Assembly: GCF_014287515.2 (NCBI RefSeq)
Contig: NZ_CP092473.1
Coordinates: forward strand, 3,127,001-3,191,000
DNA: 64,000 nucleotides
Source of the DNA: Roseburia rectibacter
GTDB taxonomy: Bacteria > Bacillota > Clostridia > Lachnospirales > Lachnospiraceae
Direction: 5' to 3'
The notes below the pieces were generated by a model. That model was not told the origin of the DNA. It saw nothing but the letters and a program-made list of their open reading frames with translations, and did no database searches. Position 1 is the first letter of the stretch. Every line of letters starts with the position of its first letter. Both the position numbers and the translations under genes were made by a program. Shown here piece after piece: positions 16,346 through 24,912 of the stretch.

Positions 16346-17526
16346 TTCTTTTCATTTCCAAGCAAAATATTCATATACTTTGCATAAGCAGCAAATGCAG
16401 ATGGTATGGCGTATTTTTCTTTCGCATCTTCTGCATCCACAAATAATAATCCGTCTGTACCAATTTTTTCGCTCTGCACCTGTGGCTGCATTTCCGGTTC
16501 CTCCACACGGACCGCATATCCTGTCATATGCCATTCTATATGGGAAAAAATATGTTTTGCATCCCCCAACGGCTGAATACGGATCGGTGCATATCCCATC
16601 TCTTTTACCAGAGAAAGTACTTCCTCCTGCCCCAGATTTCCCTCAACATTTGGAAGTTCATACAGTCCTGCCAAAAGTCCCTTTCCCGGTCTTTTCCTGA
16701 TTGCAACCTTTTGATCATCCCTTAAGATCAGAACCGTTTTTTTCTCGATCTTACGCGGTTTCGCCTTGCTTTTAACCGGTATCTGTTCTATCAGTCCCTG
16801 TTTTTTTGCCTCACACAGTTTTTCCCACGGACATTCTTCACATAACGGCGCACCGTTTGGCACACAGACTGTCGCTCCAAGTTCCATAAGCGCCTGATTA
16901 AACGCACCGGCAAGGTTTCCATGATATACCTGTGCCCTCAGATCCACTGCATCCTCCATCCATGGGAATATATTTTTCTCATTTCTGTCACCAGTCCCAT
17001 GCATCAGTTCTTCCAACAATGCTTCCATCTCACTCCGGAAAGACTGTTTCATAATATCCGTATCATCTGCCGAAACGCGTGTTAAAACACGAAGCACATT
17101 CCCATCGACTGCCGGAACCGGGATTCCATATGCAATAGACGCAACCGCACCTGCTGTATAATGACCGATTCCTTTCAGTTTCAACAGTTTTTCATAATCT
17201 GCCGGAAGTTGTCCACCATAGTTTTCCACGACTTCCACAGCAGCTTTCTGCATATTCCGGACACGGTTATAATACCCTAATCCCTCCCAAAGTTTTAAAA
17301 GTTCATCCTCCGGGCAGACAGAAAGTGCACCTGCATCCGGCAATGCCTTCGTAAAACGTTCAAAATATGATTTTACTGCCTCCACTCTTGTCTGCTGGAG
17401 CATGATCTCTGAAACCCACACCCTGTATGGCGTCGGTTCTTCACGCCACGGCAGTATGCGGGCATGGCTTAAAAACCACTTTAATAATGGGGATACCAGT
17501 TGCTTTAAGTCGTAATCTTTTAACAT
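16339..17526 (-). CDS. mutY: A/G-specific adenine glycosylase
   Basis: 395 residues. The HhH-GPD core shows the catalytic Glu in SEIMLQQTRVE, the helix-hairpin-helix LKGIGHYTAGAVASIA and the catalytic Asp in AVDGNVLRVLTR. A [4Fe-4S] cluster loop follows (CVPNGAPLCEECPWEKLC, four Cys). The C-terminal third is the NUDIX-like domain that recognises 8-oxoguanine. It removes adenine mispaired with 8-oxoG. It is monocistronic as far as can be seen. An ATG start is supported by the conserved N-terminal helix (LLKWFLSHARILPWRE). Confidence 0.95.
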   Translation of the reverse strand: MLKDYDLKQLVSPLLKWFLSHARILPWREEPTPYRVWVSEIMLQQTRVEAVKSYFERFTKALPDAGALSVCPEDELLKLWEGLGYYNRVRNMQKAAVEVVENYGGQLPADYEKLLKLKGIGHYTAGAVASIAYGIPVPAVDGNVLRVLTRVSADDTDIMKQSFRSEMEALLEELMHGTGDRNEKNIFPWMEDAVDLRAQVYHGNLAGAFNQALMELGATVCVPNGAPLCEECPWEKLCEAKKQGLIEQIPVKSKAKPRKIEKKTVLILRDDQKVAIRKRPGKGLLAGLYELPNVEGNLGQEEVLSLVKEMGYAPIRIQPLGDAKHIFSHIEWHMTGYAVRVEEPEMQPQVQSEKIGTDGLLFVDAEDAKEKYAIPSAFAAYAKYMNILLGNEKNR

Positions 17527-17592
17527 GTATCTCTCAAACTTTCTTTTATAATATTCTTCATTTCTGTGCTCATTTTTACACAGTCCAGCACT

Positions 17593-18771
17593 TTACTTTA
17601 AGTCAAACCGGCTGACAAATACTGCGATCTTATCCAAACACTGCCGGATAATGTCTTTGGAATAAGCATAAGAACAGCGGATATAACCCTTTGCACAATT
17701 TCCAAATGCATCCCCCGGAATGACTGCTACTTTCTGCTCCTGTAACAGACGGTTACAAAATTCCATACTGGTAAGTCCTGTCTTTTTCACCGATGGAAAT
17801 ACATAAAATGCACCTTCCGGCTCTGTCACATCAAGTCCCATGTTCTGAAATCCGTCCACCATGATCTTTCGCCTCTCATCATATTCCTTCCGCATGACTT
17901 CAATCTCTTCGTCACGAACCGGACTTGTCAGTGCTTCAAGGGCTGCCACCTGTGAAGTCGTTCCTGCAGACATGGTTGTAAACTGATGGATCTTATTCAT
18001 ATGGAAAATGACTTCCGCCGGACCTGCTGCGATACCCATGCGCCATCCTGTCATTGCAAATGCCTTTGAAAAACCATTTAATACCACACAGCGTTCATAC
18101 ATATCCGGCAGTGCAGCAATCGACGCATGCTTTTTGCCGTAAGTCAGCTCTGCATAAATTTCGTCAGTGATCACAAAAATATCATGTGCGATCACAACCT
18201 CACGGATCGCCTCTAAATCTTCTTTTTCCATGATCGCTCCGGTAGGATTGTTCGGAAATGAGATCAGCAGAACCTTTGTTTTATCTGTGATCTTTTCTTC
18301 CAGTTCTTCTTTTGTCAGACGGAATTTATTTTCTGCTTTTAATGGAATTGAAACCGGAACACCTCCACATAATTCTACACACGGAATGTAGGAAACATAA
18401 CAAGGCTCCACAACCAGTACTTCATCCCCCGGATCTACCAGTGCACGAAGTGCCAGGTCTATTCCTTCGCTTGCCCCCATTGTGATCAATATCTCATCTT
18501 CCCTGTCGTAATGAAGTCCGAACTTTTCCAGATATTCTGCAGCTGCCGCACGAAGCTCTACGGTGCCACGGTTGTCCGTATATTTTGTCTCTCCCCTTTT
18601 TATAGAAGCGATCGCTGCCTCCCTGACATGTTCCGGTGTCGGAAAATCCGGCTCGCCGACACCAAGTGACAATGCTCCCTCCATCGTATTTGCAATATCA
18701 AAAAAGTCCTTGATCCCTGAATCCGGCATCTCCTTTACTACCTTAGATAAGTATGATTTGCTTGTGCCCAT
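17593..18771 (-). CDS. Class I/II pyridoxal-phosphate aminotransferase
   Basis: The ATG at 18769-18771 (MGTSKSYLSK) has AGAGGA upstream and is preferred to 18801. About 392 residues. Substrate and cofactor motifs: LGVGEPDFPTPEHV, YTDNRGTVELR, MGASEGIDLALRAL, SFPNNPTGAIM, VITDEIYAELTY and the PLP lysine in GFSKAFAMTGWRMG. This is the AspC/PatA-like group that transfers amino groups from aromatic or acidic amino acids; the exact substrate cannot be read. It is divergent from crt and shares its 180-bp control region. Confidence 0.9.
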   Translation of the reverse strand: MGTSKSYLSKVVKEMPDSGIKDFFDIANTMEGALSLGVGEPDFPTPEHVREAAIASIKRGETKYTDNRGTVELRAAAAEYLEKFGLHYDREDEILITMGASEGIDLALRALVDPGDEVLVVEPCYVSYIPCVELCGGVPVSIPLKAENKFRLTKEELEEKITDKTKVLLISFPNNPTGAIMEKEDLEAIREVVIAHDIFVITDEIYAELTYGKKHASIAALPDMYERCVVLNGFSKAFAMTGWRMGIAAGPAEVIFHMNKIHQFTTMSAGTTSQVAALEALTSPVRDEEIEVMRKEYDERRKIMVDGFQNMGLDVTEPEGAFYVFPSVKKTGLTSMEFCNRLLQEQKVAVIPGDAFGNCAKGYIRCSYAYSKDIIRQCLDKIAVFVSRFDLK

Positions 18772-18866
18772 GGTTTTTCCTCTTTTCTGTATCTTTGTCA
18801 AAATATCATACCACCTATCATAGCACTTTTTCTACCGAATTTATAGTGAATTTTTCCCATAATCTA

Positions 18867-18895
18867 TTGACAAATTCTAGGAAAAGCTGTACGCT
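18867..18895 (+). promoter_or_regulatory. Promoter of crt
   Basis: A consensus -35 TTGACA (18867-18872) and a -10 TACGCT (18890-18895) are separated by exactly 17 bp, about 55 bp upstream of the crotonase ATG. The strong -35 fits the biased codon use of the gene and its presumed high expression. Confidence 0.65.
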
Positions 18896-18909
18896 ATTAA
18901 TAACGTATA

Positions 18910-18927
18910 TTGTTAATTTTTTATCAA
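18910..18927 (+). promoter_or_regulatory. Rex-type operator in the crt leader
   Basis: TTGTTAA-TTTT-TTATCAA matches the Rex consensus TTGTTAANNNNTTAACAA with a single mismatch. It sits just downstream of the predicted start site, a position where a repressor would block transcription. Rex senses the NADH/NAD ratio and is known to control butyrate-pathway genes in Clostridia. Confidence 0.7.
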
Positions 18928-18950
18928 ACTATTCAGGAGGGTTCCAAACG

Positions 18951-19754
18951 ATGAGCGATTTTAACAATTTAAAACTGGAAGTTGCTGAGGAGATTGCAGT
19001 TCTTACAATTTCAAGACCAGCAGCATTAAACGCATTAAACAGCGAGACTTTAGACGAGTTAAACACAGCCTTAACTGAGATCGAGTCAAGAGACGACATC
19101 AAAGTTGTAATCTTAACAGGTGGTCCTGACAAGAAAGGCAACGAATTCAAATCTTTCGTAGCAGGCGCTGATATTTCTGAGATGGTAAACTTTACCGCAG
19201 CAGAGGCAAGAGCTTTCGGTATGAGAGCTTCCGTACCATTCTTCAAATTAATGAACATGCGTCAGGTAACGATCGCAGCTGTAAATGGTTTTGCACTTGG
19301 CGGTGGATGTGAGATTTCCATGGCATGTGATATCCGTATCGCATCTGACAACGCTACTTTCGCACAGCCAGAAACAGGTCTTGGAATCATTCCTGGATTC
19401 GGCGGTACACAGAGACTTGCCCGTTTAGTAGGCATGGGACGCGCAAAAGAGATGATCTTTACCTGTGATTCCGTTGATGCAGCAGAAGCTTACCGCATCG
19501 GTCTTGTAAACAAAGTAGTTGCTCCGGAAGAGTTAATGAACACAGCAAAAGCTATGGCAAAGAAAATCATCTCCAAAGGAAGCTATGCTGTTTCCGTTGC
19601 AAAAGCAGCTATCAACAACGGTTATGATATGGACATCAAGAACGCTGTTGAGATGGAAGCAAACTTATTCGGCGTAACCTGCTCTACCCACGACAAAAAA
19701 GAAGGCATGACTGCTTTCTTAGAGAGAAGAGCCGCTGATTTAACAGATTTCTAG
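18951..19754 (+). CDS. crt: Crotonase (short-chain enoyl-CoA hydratase)
   Basis: 267 residues. The ATG at 18951 follows AGGAGGG at 18935-18941; an earlier in-frame ATG at 18753 lies in the divergent gene and is rejected. Crotonase motifs: ISRPAALNALNSE, the oxyanion-hole strand SFVAGADISEM, and FALGGGCEISMACD with catalytic Glu121. QPETGLGIIPGFGGTQRL carries the second catalytic Glu141. It hydrates crotonyl-CoA reversibly, a step of butyrate formation. Unlike the common crt-bcd-etf-hbd operon, it stands alone between a promoter with a Rex box and a strong terminator. A few codons are used heavily, as in highly expressed genes. Confidence 0.92.
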   Translation: MSDFNNLKLEVAEEIAVLTISRPAALNALNSETLDELNTALTEIESRDDIKVVILTGGPDKKGNEFKSFVAGADISEMVNFTAAEARAFGMRASVPFFKLMNMRQVTIAAVNGFALGGGCEISMACDIRIASDNATFAQPETGLGIIPGFGGTQRLARLVGMGRAKEMIFTCDSVDAAEAYRIGLVNKVVAPEELMNTAKAMAKKIISKGSYAVSVAKAAINNGYDMDIKNAVEMEANLFGVTCSTHDKKEGMTAFLERRAADLTDF

Positions 19755-19770
19755 GATTTTTCTAAAATAT

Positions 19771-19811
19771 AAAAAGGCATTGGAGCTTAGATGCTTCCAG
19801 TGCCTTTTTTG
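19771..19811 (+). terminator. Bidirectional intrinsic terminator between crt and the yesN-like gene
   Basis: AAAAAGGCA/TGCCTTTTT outer arms and TGGAGC/GCTTCCA inner arms form a long stem with T-runs on either strand. It closes crt on the plus strand and the xylan operon (ending at 19825) on the minus strand. Confidence 0.88.
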
Positions 19812-19824
19812 TACTTCTGCTATT

Positions 19825-21417
19825 TTAATTTTGTAACATGTTCTTCCGGAATTTTGCCGGTGTACAGCCTTTTACCTGTATAAAACGGTTTACAAAATAA
19901 TCAAGGTCACGATAGCCCACATCTTCTGCGATCTGTGCGATCTTCTTATCTGTATGAAGCAAATAGTCTGCTGCCTGTTCCATCCGGTAATTATTCAGAT
20001 AATCTTTAAACGACTGTCCGTATTTTTTTCGAAACAGCTGTCCTAAATATGCACTGTTGACATAATATTTTTCACTCAGACTTTTTAACGTGATATTTGA
20101 TGCAAAATTTTCTTTCACTTCTTTTTCTACCATACTTAAGACACCTCTGGAAACATTTTTCCGAAGCTGTGAAAGATAGTCTGCATATTCACAGGCAAAA
20201 CGTGTCAGGTGTGCCTTACTTCCTCTCTTTACCCCGGTCTCAAAGCTGCTTTCACTGATCAGCCTTAAGATTTTTTCCTGATTCACATCATCATCCTGCT
20301 CACAGGCAAGATGGATCAGCTGGAACAGAAGATAATTGATATTCAACGTCATTGTCTCACCGCAGATTCCCCTTTTTCCCATTTCTTCATAGAAAAATTC
20401 CACCGCACTGCGGATTCCGACATGATTGTTCTGCTCGATCATTTTTAACAGCCCATCTAAACTTTCCTTACATAAAACAATACCATCCGGCGATACCTGA
20501 ACTTCCTCTTCATAATAGTAAATCTGTTTTTTACTCCGGAATCCCTGAAAAGAACGAAGCATACAGGTATTGCCATATGACCTTGCTATATTACTGATGT
20601 CCTGTACTTTTTTCCCGACTAACATAATGACCGGCTGATTCATATTATTTTCCAGATACTCACGGAAATGTTCTAAATAATCCTGTTCTGACATCCCTGC
20701 TTTCTTTGCAACACGGTCAAAATATAAAAAACAAACATCATAGATTTTTTCATTTACCGATACATCAAACACGCATAAATCGGCATCTTCCTTTAAATAT
20801 TCCATACACAGATGGTAAAGTTTTCTCTGTGCCACCCTCATTTCCTGATCGGACGTTTTTTCTTCATCAAAAATCTCTTCCATCTGGATTTCCACATAAC
20901 GTACGCCTTTCGTACATTCCATATGCTCACGGACATATTCAAGATTAAGCTGGTCAAATTTTCCCTGGACAAGTGAAATAATATGTCTTGCCAGATATGC
21001 CTGTTTCATTTTTTTATTCTTTTCAATGTCCGACTTCTCCTGACTGCTTAAAGCCATCACCTTGTTTAACATCTTTAACAGGATCTCTCTGTCTACCGGT
21101 TTTAAAATATAATCTGTGCACCCATGCTGCATTGCCTGCTGTGCAAATCCAAATTCCGCATATCCGCTTAAAACCACAAAACATGCATCAGAAATTGATT
21201 CTTTACGGATTTTCTCTAAAAGTTCTAATCCCGTCATCTGCGGCATCTTGATATCTGCAATGATCAGATCTGCTTTTTTCTTCTGTAAAAACTCCAATGC
21301 CTCAAGTCCATTTGCAGCCGTCCCTGCAATCTCAAATCCTTCCTGTTCCCAATCAATCAGATGCTTCAGTCCCTCTAAAATGAAGGGCTCATCATCAACC
21401 AGTAAAACCTTTAACAT
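19825..21417 (-). CDS. YesN-type response regulator (receiver plus AraC DNA-binding)
   Basis: The start at 21415-21417 opens MLKVLLVDDEPFILEG; a longer frame begins at 21438. About 530 residues. The N-terminal receiver has the acidic pair VDDE, the phospho-acceptor LIIADIKMPQMTG and the switch Lys LKPVDREIL. A long linker follows, and the last 100 residues are an AraC double HTH (NITLKSLSEKYYVNSAYLG, then KKIAQIAEDVGYRDLDYF). It is coupled to the upstream YesM-type kinase. Such pairs activate polysaccharide-use operons in Firmicutes; the target here is almost certainly the xylan operon it closes. Confidence 0.9.
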   Translation of the reverse strand: MLKVLLVDDEPFILEGLKHLIDWEQEGFEIAGTAANGLEALEFLQKKKADLIIADIKMPQMTGLELLEKIRKESISDACFVVLSGYAEFGFAQQAMQHGCTDYILKPVDREILLKMLNKVMALSSQEKSDIEKNKKMKQAYLARHIISLVQGKFDQLNLEYVREHMECTKGVRYVEIQMEEIFDEEKTSDQEMRVAQRKLYHLCMEYLKEDADLCVFDVSVNEKIYDVCFLYFDRVAKKAGMSEQDYLEHFREYLENNMNQPVIMLVGKKVQDISNIARSYGNTCMLRSFQGFRSKKQIYYYEEEVQVSPDGIVLCKESLDGLLKMIEQNNHVGIRSAVEFFYEEMGKRGICGETMTLNINYLLFQLIHLACEQDDDVNQEKILRLISESSFETGVKRGSKAHLTRFACEYADYLSQLRKNVSRGVLSMVEKEVKENFASNITLKSLSEKYYVNSAYLGQLFRKKYGQSFKDYLNNYRMEQAADYLLHTDKKIAQIAEDVGYRDLDYFVNRFIQVKGCTPAKFRKNMLQN

Positions 21418-21430
21418 TTCCCTAATCCCC

Positions 21431-23188
21431 CTATACATACTGCAATGGTATCTGTATCAGAACCGTAGTTCCCACACCTTCTTCTCCGTCTAATTGAAAC
21501 TCTACCTGATTTTCTGTAACCAGTTTAAGACGGACACAGGCATTTAAGATTCCAACTCTTCCATTGCTCTTTAACATTTCAATATTGGCACTATTCATTT
21601 TCTTCTCCAGTACTAAAATTTTCTCCTCTTCCATTCCGGTTCCCGTATCCTCAATTTCAATGTAAAGTTTTTCATCCTGTCTGTTTATTCTCACAAATAT
21701 CCATCCCGGCGATGCTTTACCCTCAATCCCATGTACACAGGCATTTTCAACAAATGTTACAATCGTTAATTTAGGAATCCTGTATGTATCACACCCTTCC
21801 TCCACATCAATGCTGTAATTTAATCTGTCCCCAAACCGGTATTTCTGAAGAGCCAGATATGCTTTTACAAATTCGATTTCATCTGTAATGCTTACGGAAT
21901 CATTTCCCCATTCCACATACTGTCTCTGCATGATGGCAAGTTTTGCCACCATATCTGCTGTCTCATTTTCATTTTTCAGAATACTGTGCATTCGGATACT
22001 CTCAAGAACATTAAACAGAAAATGTGGATTGATCTGGCTGTGCAGGGCTAAAAGCTCTGCATTTTTCTGTCCTACTAACATTTCCTGTTCCCGGATCTTA
22101 TTTTTATATACTGTCTGGATCAGTTCATTCGTCCTGTCTACCATGCGGTTATAATTCCGTATCATGCTGCTGATCTCATCTTTTCCACCCTCATAATACA
22201 TCGGGATCAGATGATCACTGTCCACGGACTTAAATACCCTGCTGAGTTCTGTGATCCTCTTCGTAAATGACCGGTTAAAAATCTGTACAAAACAAAATGG
22301 AAAAAGAGCATTTATCATAACAAGAAGCAGCAATATTGGCATTTCATTTTTAATGCCGTTCCAAAATCCATTCTCTGCTTTTTTTACATAAATCTGCAAC
22401 TCTGTCCCATAAAAATTGAATGAATGTTTATATGCATCTTTCGTATTTCCCTCTATACTCTGAAATTCATTTCCATAACTTCCATAATTGCCATTAGAAA
22501 GAACAATCCGGTCACCCTCACATACCAAAACCTCATTATCATAATTCATGTTTCTGAGTATTCGTATCATACTATTATAATCAAATTCAATTTTCAGATA
22601 TTTTTCCGTACCAGCATCATAAAAATCCATCTTCTGCAGATAGATGATCCTTCTTTCTTTTGTCATCTTCGAGCTGCTGTCATCATAGACAAAAAAGATT
22701 CCCTTGCTTTTTCCACTATCCTTTAAGAGCTGGTACCCCTGTGTCCCTTTTATTTTTTTCAGGCTGTTTACACGTCCGCCATTTACAATGGTATCATTGT
22801 CCGTATACAATGTAAAAACCATATTGTTCATTCCTAATGCATTTTCTAACAATGTATTACCAAAAAACTGCTGATAAGCCGAAACATATTCCGCAGAATC
22901 CGAATATTTTTTCGACAGAAAATTATTAAAGTCCTTATTTGTATAGATACTGTTTGCGATCTCCCGTACATTTCCAGCCATACTGCTGATACTGTATTCT
23001 ACCGCATTTGCGATATTTGCCATCTCATGCACTTTGCGTTCCCTGTCAAATTTACCGACCATAAAAATGACTACACTATCCGTAATGATCAATGGAATCA
23101 GAACACATAAAATATAAAATATATAAAATTTCTTTTTGATCGTAAGATTATTCATATAATGATCTATCCGATTCAATAATTTTTCCAT
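21431..23188 (-). CDS. YesM-type sensor histidine kinase
   Basis: The start at 23186-23188 (MEKLLNRIDHYMNN) is chosen; the frame opens at 23218. About 585 residues. Two transmembrane helices (about residues 15-40 and 285-305) flank a large extracellular sensing domain. A HAMP-like linker, a His_kinase domain with SQINPHFLFNVLESI (His phospho-acceptor) and an ATPase domain with ENACVHGIEG and GTGMEEEK follow. The extracellular domain probably senses xylo-oligosaccharides or interacts with one of the solute-binding proteins. It ends 13 bp before the regulator gene. Confidence 0.9.
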   Translation of the reverse strand: MEKLLNRIDHYMNNLTIKKKFYIFYILCVLIPLIITDSVVIFMVGKFDRERKVHEMANIANAVEYSISSMAGNVREIANSIYTNKDFNNFLSKKYSDSAEYVSAYQQFFGNTLLENALGMNNMVFTLYTDNDTIVNGGRVNSLKKIKGTQGYQLLKDSGKSKGIFFVYDDSSSKMTKERRIIYLQKMDFYDAGTEKYLKIEFDYNSMIRILRNMNYDNEVLVCEGDRIVLSNGNYGSYGNEFQSIEGNTKDAYKHSFNFYGTELQIYVKKAENGFWNGIKNEMPILLLLVMINALFPFCFVQIFNRSFTKRITELSRVFKSVDSDHLIPMYYEGGKDEISSMIRNYNRMVDRTNELIQTVYKNKIREQEMLVGQKNAELLALHSQINPHFLFNVLESIRMHSILKNENETADMVAKLAIMQRQYVEWGNDSVSITDEIEFVKAYLALQKYRFGDRLNYSIDVEEGCDTYRIPKLTIVTFVENACVHGIEGKASPGWIFVRINRQDEKLYIEIEDTGTGMEEEKILVLEKKMNSANIEMLKSNGRVGILNACVRLKLVTENQVEFQLDGEEGVGTTVLIQIPLQYV

Positions 23189-23228
23189 AAAAATACCCAT
23201 TCCTGCGCTGTCTTTCACATAACCGAAA

Positions 23229-23256
23229 GAGAGCAGACACTTTTTTGCCTGCTCTC
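23229..23256 (-). promoter_or_regulatory. Hairpin in the yesM leader
   Basis: GAGAGCAG and CTGCTCTC pair perfectly over a 12-nt loop that contains a run of T (A on the minus strand). It lies between the promoter at 23270-23298 and the kinase start. It may attenuate readthrough; no T-tail follows, so it is not a standard terminator. Confidence 0.4.
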
Positions 23257-23269
23257 AACGTATATATCT

Positions 23270-23298
23270 ATTATACGCAATATTTTTATTCCCTGCAA
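23270..23298 (-). promoter_or_regulatory. Probable yesMN promoter
   Basis: On the minus strand TTGCAG (23293-23298) and TATAAT (23270-23275) are 17 bp apart, in the 117-bp gap after the GH43 gene. This would allow the two-component genes to be made without the upstream catabolic operon. Confidence 0.5.
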
Positions 23299-23305
23299 TG
23301 ACATT

Positions 23306-24865
23306 TTATAGTGCTTTCTGAAGAAACCAGCCAAAATCTGCATGATTCTGACTTTCCACTCCGTTTGCAGATGCATACATACCGATCGTACAGCCTACAA
23401 ACCCTCCGGCTTCCTCTGTTGTATACGGAAGAAGGCTGATATCTTTCGCACACAAAATCCATTCTTCTCCTGTCTGAATCCATACACATGCTTTCTGCCT
23501 GTCACACAAAATACGGATTCTGGTTATCTTTTCATTACCATCCATCGGTGTCACAGAAATGATCTTTTCCTCTCCCTGTATACAGGATGTCACTGCAAAA
23601 CATTTTCTTCCATCTCTCCTCATGATCTCCATACGAAGATGGTTTGCATGATTCTGATACAATACCATACCTGCAGTTTCTTTCTCCTGCACCGGCTCAA
23701 ACTCTACCCCGGTCTCGGCATAGAACTGATAACTTTTCTGCCGTATTCCAAAATAAGCACAATTGTTCTTATCTGCAATACGTTCCTTTCTGTTATAGAG
23801 TCTCAACATGCCAGCACGCTCTGTCAGGGAATAAGTCTCCCCATTTAAACTCTCAATACTTACCAGCCGCTTGTCTAACTTTGCATCCCAGAACTGGATA
23901 TAATCAGAAGCACCAACCTCCTCTGTCAGCCTGCATTCTTCCATTGGAATTTCAAGTTCTTCCTCAAGATGTCCGACTCCCTCTGCAATGACCGGCCATC
24001 CGTTTTCCCATGTCACTTTTGCAAGGAATGTCTCTCTTCCCATGCTGCTGTGTCTTTCACATGGCCTTGATGCAAGCATGACAACATACCAGTTTCCATG
24101 ACCATCATCCACCAGATCGCCATGACCTGCATAAACAACCGGATAATCCATTCCAAGATTACGGTGTGTAAAAACCGGGTTTCTCGGACATCCCTCAAAC
24201 CATTGGAACAGCTTCTTACTTCTTGCAATACTGATACTGTGTTCCGGACCTGTCCCTCCTTCTGCATGCATCAGATAATAATATCCGTCTATTTTATAAA
24301 GGTGTGGTCCCTCCGGCCAGATCACATCCTTTACCGCACCTTTCCAGATCGCCATGCTTTCGCCTACAAGTTTCATGGTGTTAAGATCAAGCTCCTGCAC
24401 CCAGATTTCCCAGTCCCCATTATACCGGACACCTTCCGGGTTCGGTCTTGTTCCGCAGTAATAACATTTTCCATCATCATCAAAGAACAGACTCGGATCG
24501 ATACCCGGTGCTTCCTCTCCAAGATAATATGGATCTGACCACGGGCCTGCCGGGTTTTTGGCAGTCACAATAAAATTGCCCCCATAGCTGACATTCGTTG
24601 TTATCATATAAAATGTTCCATTATAATACCTTATCGTTGGTGCATAAATTCCTTCTGAAATTTCACTTCCTTTTACTGGAAGCTGCTCTTTTCTGTCTAA
24701 AATATTACCGATCTGTTCCCAGTGTGCAAGATCCCTGCTATGAAAAACCGGAACTCCCGGTCCATAAACAAAACTTGAATTTACAATATAATAATCCTCC
24801 CCCGCCCTGCATATAGAAGGATCAGGATAAAATCCACATAAAATCGGGTTTTTTACTGTTACCAT
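23306..24865 (-). CDS. GH43 glycosidase (beta-xylosidase/arabinofuranosidase type) with C-terminal beta-sandwich
   Basis: The start ATG at 24863-24865 lies after an AGGAATGGAG ribosome site; the frame opens at 24877. About 519 residues. The five-bladed propeller shows the base Asp in CGFYPDPSICR, the pKa-modulating Asp in APGIDPSLF and the acid Glu in WPEGPHLYK. The C-terminal ~200 residues form the beta-sandwich (SLTERAGMLRLYNR, then AGMVLYQNHANHL) found in GH43 xylosidases. No signal peptide, so it acts in the cytosol on imported xylo-oligosaccharides. It is part of the minus-strand operon with esterases and GH115. Confidence 0.88.
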   Translation of the reverse strand: MVTVKNPILCGFYPDPSICRAGEDYYIVNSSFVYGPGVPVFHSRDLAHWEQIGNILDRKEQLPVKGSEISEGIYAPTIRYYNGTFYMITTNVSYGGNFIVTAKNPAGPWSDPYYLGEEAPGIDPSLFFDDDGKCYYCGTRPNPEGVRYNGDWEIWVQELDLNTMKLVGESMAIWKGAVKDVIWPEGPHLYKIDGYYYLMHAEGGTGPEHSISIARSKKLFQWFEGCPRNPVFTHRNLGMDYPVVYAGHGDLVDDGHGNWYVVMLASRPCERHSSMGRETFLAKVTWENGWPVIAEGVGHLEEELEIPMEECRLTEEVGASDYIQFWDAKLDKRLVSIESLNGETYSLTERAGMLRLYNRKERIADKNNCAYFGIRQKSYQFYAETGVEFEPVQEKETAGMVLYQNHANHLRMEIMRRDGRKCFAVTSCIQGEEKIISVTPMDGNEKITRIRILCDRQKACVWIQTGEEWILCAKDISLLPYTTEEAGGFVGCTIGMYASANGVESQNHADFGWFLQKAL

Positions 24866-24912
24866 GTCATTCTCCATTCCTGCGCTGTCTTTTGCGCACC
24901 TTTTGTCCGTGC

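Noticed and set aside
18753..18950. N-terminal extension of the crotonase frame
   Set aside because: The extension runs through the promoter and Rex box and into the divergent gene; the ATG at 18951 has an excellent ribosome site.
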